Part shown: positions 8,551 to 13,838 of the stretch, one piece after another
Numbering within the stretch: the stretch's first letter is position 1
How the letters are laid out: every line of letters begins with the position of its first letter
Source: Ruminococcus sp. UBA1780
GTDB taxonomy: Bacteria; Bacillota; Clostridia; Oscillospirales; Ruminococcaceae
Assembly (NCBI GenBank): GCA_002315235.1
Contig: DCGK01000011.1
Location: 1-13,838 of the forward strand
Reading direction: 5' to 3'
Length of the DNA: 13,838 nt
Translations under genes and position numbers: made by a program
Notes under the pieces: model-generated
What the model saw: the letters and a program-made list of their open reading frames with translations, nothing else
Told to the model about the DNA's origin: nothing
The model's database searches: none

Positions 8551-8579
8551 TTTACTTAGTATATAATACATGTTATAAT
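8551..8579 (+). promoter_or_regulatory. Promoter of the yhaO/yhaN-like operon
   Basis: TTTACT (8551-8556) and a perfect TATAAT (8574-8579) are 17 bases apart, and TGT directly before the -10 makes an extended -10. RNA would begin near 8586, giving a leader of about 37 bases that contains the GAGGAG ribosome binding site at 8606-8611. Confidence 0.75.
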
Positions 8580-8622
8580 TTAAGTATGGTAAAAAATTAT
8601 ACTATGAGGAGTTTTCATAATT

Positions 8623-9762
8623 ATGAATGACCGAATCAGAATAATTCACTGCGCAGACCTTCACATCGGCGCCGAGCTTTCTTTTCTGAAAAACAAAGCC
8701 GGATCGCGAAAGGAAGAGATTCTGAATACTCTGATAAACATAACAAAGCTCTGCACTGTTCAGGGTACGGAGCTTCTGGTTATTGCCGGAGATCTTTTTG
8801 ACAGCAATCATATCGATTCAGCATCACTGACAGCAGTAAAAAATGCATTTGCAGCCATTCCGGACACGATTGTGGCTATTGCTGCCGGCAATCACGATTA
8901 CTTCGCTGTCGATTCACCTTACAGTGATGATGACTGGCCTGCAAACGTACTTATTATTTACAAAAAATTCACTACAATCGAATACCCGCAGAAAAATCTC
9001 CGTATCTGTGCATCTTCGTTTCTCGGAAGCTACCAGGACAGCTGCGGAAGTCCCCTCACCGCACCTGATGACGGGATGATAAATATTCTCATATATCACG
9101 GTGAAATGATAAGTGATGGAACAAAGAGCAGATACAATCCGTTTTCACCAAAGGAATTTGAAAACTCAGGATTTGACTATGTTGCTCTCGGACATGTTCA
9201 TACTGCTACTCCTCTCACCAGAGTCGGAAACACAACATATGCCTACTCAGGCACACCTGACGGAAACGGATTTGACGAATGCGGTAAAAAAGGTGTCTAT
9301 GCGGGAACTGTATACAAGCACAGAGCTGATCTTTCATTCATTGAGACAAGCAGCCGTACCTATGAAGACATAAGTACAGACATTTCAGCACTGACTTCAA
9401 ATTCAAAAATTATTAAAAAAATTCTCGGACAGCTTGAGAAAACATATGGTCCGTCATACACCGAAAATCTTTACCGTATTTCACTGACCGGAACAATACC
9501 TGAGGGATTTGTTCCGAATGTAAACCAGATATGCTCGGAGCTTCAGGAATTTCTGTACTTCGTAAAAGTCGCCAACAGAACAAAGCCTGACACGGATATA
9601 AACATTCTCGCTTCGGATTTTTCACTTAAAGGACTGTTTGTCAAAAAGATGCTCAGCAAAATAAACGCCTGTGAAAATGAAGATGAAAAGGAAACATACG
9701 AAAATGCTCTTTACATAGGGCTTAAAGCATTTGACGGCGAGGTAAGCTACTATGAAAATTAA
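8623..9762 (+). CDS. SbcD/Mre11-family DNA repair nuclease (YhaO-like)
   Basis: Calcineurin-like metallophosphoesterase of the SbcD/Mre11/YhaO group, a manganese-dependent nuclease that trims DNA ends and hairpins with a Rad50-like partner. It has 379 residues, normal for the family. All five metal motifs are intact: Asp12 and His14 in ADLHIG, Asp57 in AGDLFD, Asn90 and His91 in AGNHD, His159 in YHGEM, and His191 and His193 in GHVHT. YAYSGTPDGNGF (207-218) matches the conserved end of the catalytic domain. The remaining 150 residues form the usual capping and partner-binding region and are poorly conserved. The ATG at 8623 is preceded by GAGGAG (11-base spacing). The stop overlaps the next start by 11 bases, which fits a stoichiometric complex with the YhaN-like protein. 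It may be called sbcD in some annotations; the membrane-hairpin partner favours YhaO. Confidence 0.9.
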   Translation: MNDRIRIIHCADLHIGAELSFLKNKAGSRKEEILNTLINITKLCTVQGTELLVIAGDLFDSNHIDSASLTAVKNAFAAIPDTIVAIAAGNHDYFAVDSPYSDDDWPANVLIIYKKFTTIEYPQKNLRICASSFLGSYQDSCGSPLTAPDDGMINILIYHGEMISDGTKSRYNPFSPKEFENSGFDYVALGHVHTATPLTRVGNTTYAYSGTPDGNGFDECGKKGVYAGTVYKHRADLSFIETSSRTYEDISTDISALTSNSKIIKKILGQLEKTYGPSYTENLYRISLTGTIPEGFVPNVNQICSELQEFLYFVKVANRTKPDTDINILASDFSLKGLFVKKMLSKINACENEDEKETYENALYIGLKAFDGEVSYYEN

Positions 9763-12409
9763 AGAGATTCACATCATAAAATTCGGTTCTGTAAGAGATC
9801 TTGATATCGATCTCAGCGACGGAATGAACTATGTATTTGGTTTTGATGACGAAACCAAAAAGGCAGTCGCAGACTTCATCATCGTAATGTTCTATGGTAC
9901 AGTAAACAACTACCGTGAAGACATACGTGAAAAATATCTTCCGCTTGACGGTTCAGACATGTCCGGTTCAGTTACTTTCGAATTCAAAAGTGAGGAATAT
10001 GTTCTCGAGCGTGTATTCAATGCAGGACGGTATAAAAAGGACACAATAATCCTTATAAATTCATCGAGGGATACAAGCGAAGAGCTTGCATACAACGTAA
10101 AACCGGGCGAATATCTGTTCGGAGCAAGCAAGGATATTTTCTTCAGGAACACATATATCAATGAAAATGACAATTCAGCCGCACTGCAGACCAACTTCAG
10201 TGAACTGATGTCATCTCTTCTTTCCAACCTTATATCTACAGGCTCGGAAAAAACTTCTGTTTCAGAGGTTGCCGGAATGCTCAACAGCTACTGTGACCCT
10301 GGTGACACATCAAGTATCAGCTACGAGATGCGTGAAAAAAGAGACGAGATGCGCGAACTGCATGAAAATCTCAGAAACGCACAGAACATTGAAACCGAAA
10401 AGCTCAGTCATCAGCAGAAGTGCAATGATCTTCACTCACAGTACAATCACGAACAGAAAAAGTATCAGAAGATTAAGGAAAGTCTTGAGCTGCAGAATAT
10501 GATAAATGAACTTGAGACTCTGAGAAGCAGTGAAGACGACGATCAGACGTTTTTCAGAACATCTGACAGATACAATGAACTTGCAGCAGAACTAAAAAAG
10601 ACACGCCTTCTGGAAAACAGGGATGTTTTTGACAAAGCCTACGAAAAATACAAGCGTATACGTTCACTTAAGAAGGATCAGGAGGCTGAGCTTCACAGAA
10701 AGACAAACCTCAGTGTTGATCTCGGTCGCTATACTCCGAAGGGAGATGAATTCTCACTTCAGAATATAATTGACCTTCAGAACGATATAGAAAAGGCACA
10801 GGAAACAATAAACACTCTGCACGTTCAGCTTAATGAAAAAAGGAATGAACGAAACCAGATAAAAGAATCTGTAAGAAATGCAAAGGATAATGCTGAAGAA
10901 GCGGAAAAAGCACTTACAAGGCATGAGGAAATGTCCAGAAATAAAATTTCCCAGGCTGAATCCACTCTTCACAACTCCAGCTACACTGTGGAAACCAAGG
11001 CTGTAAACAAAAGCAGCAACCTTGTTTTTGCAATAATTCTTATGATAGTTCTTATTGCTCTTCTCATTGTATTTCTTGACAAAATTGTTATTGCTGTTAT
11101 GCTGGGACTTATGATTCTTTCAGTTTTTTACAGCATCATGGTAAAGCTGGGCAAGGAGAAAAAGGTTGCACAGAACAGCAGAGTTGATGAAAACCAGCTT
11201 CGTATCAACGAAAGAAATCTCAGAAATCTCAGAAATCAGTGTACTGCAGAGCGTGACAAATACGTATCACATCTTGCTGTTGCAAGAAATCAGTATGAGG
11301 AAATCAAGCGCAGAGATGACGAGATGAAAAAGCAGCTTAAGTATCTCGAAGAAGAGATTGGAACAACTGAAGCCAAGCTTTCACAGTATATCTCTGACAA
11401 GGACAAGGCTGAAAAAAATATAACTCCGCCTGATCCTAAGTTCTATACAATAAGATCAGAAATCAACGAGATAGAACGAACAACCGAGCTTCGTGAAAAA
11501 AATATCGAAGACCTTAAAAAAGCTATTATTTCTGATCTCAGTCCGCTTATCAGTCTTCAGGACTATGAACAGGCTGAAAAATACATCGACAGCAGTATGA
11601 CAACACTCGTTGAATATGACAAACTCAGCGAAAAACTCAGCATTCTAGGTGATGAGGAAAAATCAAAACAGACGGCTGCAGCAAATCAGAAAAGAATTGA
11701 TGAACTGAACCGTAAGATTGAACTTGCTTCACAGAATGCGCCTCTGAAAAAGCTCACCCTTGATGAATACATGACTCTTCAGAAAATGTCAAAGAGTCTT
11801 CTTCAGAATACTCTCAAGATTAATGATGAATACATTGCAGAAATAACAAAGCTCAAAATTCAGTACAATGACAGTACATGCGTTGCCAATACTGAACACC
11901 GTATTCACCGTCTTGAACGCGAAATATCAGCAATTGAAAAATACATAAAATCAGTCAGGATTGCAATTGCTGCATACAACGAAGCTCTTGTGGACATTCA
12001 TGATGAATTTGCTCCTAAGGTTGCAAGAAGAACATCAGAAATACTTTCAGAGCTTACAAAGGGAAAATACACAGGTATTTCAATCAAGAGCGGAAAGATT
12101 GTTATCAAGGACAAGGATAAAAATCCTGTAAATCTTGAAAAAATCAGCAAATCAACATGTGATCTTATTTATTTTGCGCTCAGAATCGCAGTTGCTGAAA
12201 CAACATGCGGCAGAATGAACTACCCTGTAATACTTGATGATGCTTTCGGAAAGCTCAGCGAATCAAAATCAGCTGAACTCCTCAGATTTCTTAAAAGATA
12301 TGCCGAAAAATCACAGATTCTTATATTCTCAACTTCAAATCATCTGACAAGCATTGCTGCAAACGAACAGATTGCAGTTGATGATGTAACAATACAGTCA
12401 GTATATTAA
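9752..12409 (+). CDS. Rad50/SbcC-type YhaN-like coiled-coil protein with membrane hairpin and degenerate ATPase motifs
   Basis: Large SMC/Rad50-like protein, expected partner of the preceding nuclease. The N-terminal lobe (1-160) aligns well with YhaN-type ATPases: MKIKEIHIIKFG, MFYGT (46-50), VLERVF (84-89), and the FFRNTYINE stretch. Two long coiled-coil arms (about 190-410 and 470-760) flank a hydrophobic pair, about 424-441 and 445-464, which looks like a two-helix membrane hairpin where Rad50 and SbcC carry a zinc hook. No CxxC hook is visible. The C-terminal lobe has ILDDAF (827-832) as Walker B. Oddly, Walker A reads GFDDETKK (30-37): Lys36 stays but the second Gly and the Ser/Thr are gone. 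The Q-loop Gln is Glu138, the signature is ISKST (798-802) instead of LSxGT, and the D-loop aspartate is missing. The frame is open throughout with no frameshift. GAGG at 9739-9742 serves the ATG. A pseudo-ATPase is my inference. Confidence 0.88.
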   Translation: MKIKEIHIIKFGSVRDLDIDLSDGMNYVFGFDDETKKAVADFIIVMFYGTVNNYREDIREKYLPLDGSDMSGSVTFEFKSEEYVLERVFNAGRYKKDTIILINSSRDTSEELAYNVKPGEYLFGASKDIFFRNTYINENDNSAALQTNFSELMSSLLSNLISTGSEKTSVSEVAGMLNSYCDPGDTSSISYEMREKRDEMRELHENLRNAQNIETEKLSHQQKCNDLHSQYNHEQKKYQKIKESLELQNMINELETLRSSEDDDQTFFRTSDRYNELAAELKKTRLLENRDVFDKAYEKYKRIRSLKKDQEAELHRKTNLSVDLGRYTPKGDEFSLQNIIDLQNDIEKAQETINTLHVQLNEKRNERNQIKESVRNAKDNAEEAEKALTRHEEMSRNKISQAESTLHNSSYTVETKAVNKSSNLVFAIILMIVLIALLIVFLDKIVIAVMLGLMILSVFYSIMVKLGKEKKVAQNSRVDENQLRINERNLRNLRNQCTAERDKYVSHLAVARNQYEEIKRRDDEMKKQLKYLEEEIGTTEAKLSQYISDKDKAEKNITPPDPKFYTIRSEINEIERTTELREKNIEDLKKAIISDLSPLISLQDYEQAEKYIDSSMTTLVEYDKLSEKLSILGDEEKSKQTAAANQKRIDELNRKIELASQNAPLKKLTLDEYMTLQKMSKSLLQNTLKINDEYIAEITKLKIQYNDSTCVANTEHRIHRLEREISAIEKYIKSVRIAIAAYNEALVDIHDEFAPKVARRTSEILSELTKGKYTGISIKSGKIVIKDKDKNPVNLEKISKSTCDLIYFALRIAVAETTCGRMNYPVILDDAFGKLSESKSAELLRFLKRYAEKSQILIFSTSNHLTSIAANEQIAVDDVTIQSVY

Positions 12410-12439
12410 AGTGAACGCAGATTAACATTTCATATCATA

Positions 12440-12477
12440 AAAAAATCGCGGTACAGATTAATGTACCGCGATTTTTT
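12440..12477. terminator. Bidirectional intrinsic terminator between convergent genes
   Basis: A perfect 15-base-pair dyad, AAAAAATCGCGGTAC (12440-12454) and GTACCGCGATTTTTT (12463-12477), has an 8-base AT-rich loop. The A-run and T-run give a U-tract on both strands, so it can end the yhaN-like transcript rightwards and the rsmH transcript leftwards. Its right end overlaps the rsmH stop codon by two bases. Confidence 0.92.
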
Positions 12478-13522
12478 ATGCCCTGACAGCCCATCTTAGT
12501 TTTGTTGAATGCGCTCTTGAATTTCTGAAGCATTCTTCCTTTGAAGGACGGATAACGTCCTCGCAGATTTCACTGTAAATGCCTTCTCTCTTAAACTGTT
12601 TAAAAGCCTTCTTTACTATTCTGTCCTCACCCGAATGGAAAGTGAGAATTGCTATTCTTCCTCCGCTTTTTACAACATCAGGAAGCTTGCCAAGGAATTC
12701 ATAAAGAACCTCGAACTCACTGTTTACGTCTATTCGAAGTGCCTGAAATGTTCTCTGACATGATTTTTTTATTTCCTCCTTACGTGTTGCTGCAGGAAGA
12801 AACTGAAGAGCATTTTCAATCACAGATGCAAGCTGCTTTGTTGTTTCAACAGGCTGTTTTTTCCTGTAGCATGACATAATTGCTCTCGCAATCTGCTCAG
12901 CATGAGGTTCATCCGAGTTTTCCTCAAGCATACCCACAATTTCATCCTTACTGAGTTCCTTAAGGCGCTCCGATGCCGGTATTCCCGATGTCGGATCAAG
13001 TCTCAGATCAAGAGGACCGTCATACTTGAATGTAAAACCACGCTCAGGATTGTCAATCTGCATTGATGATACCCCAAGGTCAGCCAGAACGAAATCAAAA
13101 CCGCCCTCCGGAGCAACCTTGTCTATATTGCAGAAATTGGTTCTGCAGACAGTGAGAATTTCCTCGCCATAGCCTTTTTCGGCAAGTCTAGCCTTTGTCT
13201 TTTCACTTTCAATAGGGTCAATGTCGGTTGCGTACATATGTCCCTTTCCCTCAAGCTTTTCAAGCATCCTGCATGTATGTCCGCCGTAACCGAGTGTTGC
13301 ATCAAATCCTGTTTCGCCCGGCTGAATTTTCAGCACGTCAAGGATTTCATCCACCATAATCGGAATATGCATACCTGCCGGAGTTTTTCCCTTCTGCTTA
13401 ATCTTTTCCACATCGTCCTTGTATTTTTCCGGATTAAGCTCCTTGTATTTTTCCCTGTAATTTCTTGGATGGGTACCTTTGTAACGTTCCCTTCTCTTGT
13501 GAGGCTGCTGCTGTTCTTCCAT
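12476..13522 (-). CDS. rsmH: 16S rRNA (cytosine(1402)-N(4))-methyltransferase RsmH (MraW), N-extended form
   Basis: SAM-dependent enzyme that N4-methylates C1402 of 16S rRNA in the decoding centre. It has 348 residues, about 40 more than E. coli RsmH. The first 50 residues are a very basic tail rich in Lys, Arg and Tyr, with family-like sequence beginning at MHIPIMVDEIL (51-61). SAM motifs are DATLGYGGHT (74-83) and ADLGVSSMQID (147-157); GPLDLRLD (169-176), RTFQALRIDVN (257-267) and the C-terminal RAHSTKLRWAVR complete the family pattern. The usual FHSLEDR reads FHSGEDR (295-301). I recall such extended forms in several Clostridia, where a second RsmH may sit in the dcw cluster; here no mraZ, ftsL or penicillin-binding-protein gene is next to it. 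The ATG at 13522 has AAAGGA upstream, and its own promoter lies at 13560-13588. Confidence 0.93.
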   Translation of the reverse strand: MEEQQQPHKRRERYKGTHPRNYREKYKELNPEKYKDDVEKIKQKGKTPAGMHIPIMVDEILDVLKIQPGETGFDATLGYGGHTCRMLEKLEGKGHMYATDIDPIESEKTKARLAEKGYGEEILTVCRTNFCNIDKVAPEGGFDFVLADLGVSSMQIDNPERGFTFKYDGPLDLRLDPTSGIPASERLKELSKDEIVGMLEENSDEPHAEQIARAIMSCYRKKQPVETTKQLASVIENALQFLPAATRKEEIKKSCQRTFQALRIDVNSEFEVLYEFLGKLPDVVKSGGRIAILTFHSGEDRIVKKAFKQFKREGIYSEICEDVIRPSKEECFRNSRAHSTKLRWAVRA

Positions 13523-13559
13523 CTGAACCGTCCGTCCTTTCGCATTTATTCATTTGTTT

Positions 13560-13588
13560 AGTATATCATATTTTGCCCGGAATTTCAA
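13560..13588 (-). promoter_or_regulatory. Promoter of rsmH
   Basis: On the minus strand TTGAAA (13583-13588) and TATACT (13560-13565) are 17 bases apart, with TGA before the -10 (extended -10). This is a close sigma-A consensus match and would start RNA near 13553, giving a leader of about 30 bases. Confidence 0.8.
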
Positions 13589-13658
13589 GTTTTTTATACG
13601 CTGAGAAACGAAAATCATTTTGAGAAAATCATTCATACGAGGGGATGCGGTGCTAACT

Positions 13659-13710
13659 CAACCCCCTCAGTCGCGCTGCGCGCGCCAGCTCCCCTACAAG
13701 GGAGCCTTTA
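13659..13710. repeat. GC-rich palindromic intergenic repeat unit, copy 1
   Basis: A GC-rich island in AT-rich DNA runs from CAACCCCCTCAGTCGCGC to AAGGGAGCC. It holds two dyads: GCGC (13673-13676) with GCGC (13680-13683), and GCTCCC (13688-13693) with GGGAGC (13700-13705). This pattern recalls short palindromic repeats scattered between genes in many Clostridia (from memory, not searched). Its right part matches, inverted, the sequence at 13817-13838 at 19 of 22 positions. Confidence 0.6.
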
Positions 13711-13763
13711 TAAGTGCAGCGGAAAACCTTGTGCGAAACAGAAAAACATTTCTTTAATGCACC

Positions 13764-13779
13764 TGTTGCGTCAGCAACA
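13764..13779. repeat. Small perfect hairpin
   Basis: TGTTGC (13764-13769) and GCAACA (13774-13779) pair around a GTCA loop. It is one of several stem-loops packed between the two GC-rich repeat copies. Confidence 0.55.
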
Positions 13780-13780
13780 A

Positions 13781-13816
13781 ATGCGAATGAGCCGACGTAA
13801 GTCGGATTATTCGCAT
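13781..13816. repeat. Long two-stage hairpin
   Basis: Outer arms ATGCGAAT (13781-13788) and ATTCGCAT (13809-13816) pair over eight bases. A symmetric three-base internal loop follows, then an inner stem CCGAC (13792-13796) with GTCGG (13801-13805), closed by a GTAA tetraloop. The conserved fold suggests a structured repeat or RNA element rather than random sequence. Confidence 0.6.
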
Positions 13817-13838
13817 AAGGCTCCCCTTTTGGGGAGCT
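13817..13838. repeat. GC-rich palindromic repeat unit, copy 2 (inverted, cut by window edge)
   Basis: GCTCCCC (13820-13826) and GGGGAGC (13831-13837) form a perfect seven-base-pair stem with a TTTT loop. It matches the reverse complement of copy 1 near 13689-13710 with three differences in 22. The rest of this copy probably continues to the right of the window. Confidence 0.6.

Larger units (their letters stand above)
13589..13838. other. Non-coding intergenic region upstream of rsmH
   Basis: No convincing gene is seen. The first 70 bases are AT-rich and hold a direct repeat, GAAAATCATT, at 13610-13619 and 13624-13633. The rest is the hairpin-rich repeat cluster described in separate entries. 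Confidence 0.6.

Noticed and set aside
8562..8577. Near-palindrome around the -10 region of the yhaO-like promoter
   Set aside because: It is imperfect and built only of A/T-rich promoter bases; no reason to call it an operator.
1..13838. CRISPR arrays, tRNA, rRNA, phage or insertion-sequence genes
   Set aside because: No regularly spaced repeats, cloverleaf sequence, transposase or integrase motifs were seen on either strand.

Overview
The window looks like chromosomal DNA of a low-to-moderate GC, anaerobic Firmicute, most likely a Ruminococcus-like member of the Clostridia. Support comes from the gene set and order (recJ, rel, an MBL hydrolase and hemZ in one run), AGGAGG-type ribosome binding sites, TATAAT promoters with TG extensions, a UvrX/YqjW-type Y-family polymerase, a YhaO/YhaN-like Mre11/Rad50 pair and an RsmH variant with a basic N-terminal extension. 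The genus assignment is inference from protein character. There is no sign of phage, plasmid, insertion sequence, CRISPR array, tRNA or rRNA.

Left block (1-8346, minus strand): six tightly packed genes read leftwards from one good promoter near 8397-8425: recJ, a bifunctional Rel (p)ppGpp synthetase/hydrolase, a glyoxalase II-like metallo-hydrolase, hemZ, rlmD, and a Y-family DNA polymerase that runs off the left edge. Most junctions overlap or have only a few bases between genes. The 80-base hemZ-rlmD gap is the exception and holds a possible weak internal promoter and a strong ribosome binding site. The block joins DNA repair (RecJ, Y-polymerase), the stringent response (Rel) and rRNA modification (RlmD).

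Middle (8347-12409): an AT-rich divergent control region of 276 bases separates recJ from a rightward two-gene operon. Its first gene is an intact SbcD/Mre11-family nuclease. It overlaps by 11 bases an 885-residue YhaN-like SMC/Rad50-type coiled-coil protein with a two-helix membrane hairpin in mid-protein. This second protein is the most unusual item in the window. The reading frame is fully open and aligns clearly with the family, yet Walker A, the Q-loop, the ABC signature and the D-loop have all lost key residues. The nuclease partner keeps every metal-binding motif. This suggests a membrane-tethered Mre11-like nuclease whose Rad50-like partner no longer works as a conventional ATPase.

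Right block (12410-13838): a strong bidirectional terminator lies between the converging yhaN-like gene and rsmH. The rsmH copy stands alone, outside any dcw cell-division cluster, and has its own near-consensus promoter. The last 180 bases are non-coding and packed with hairpins, including two inverted copies of a GC-rich palindromic unit. They look like an intergenic repeat or small non-autonomous element cut by the window edge.
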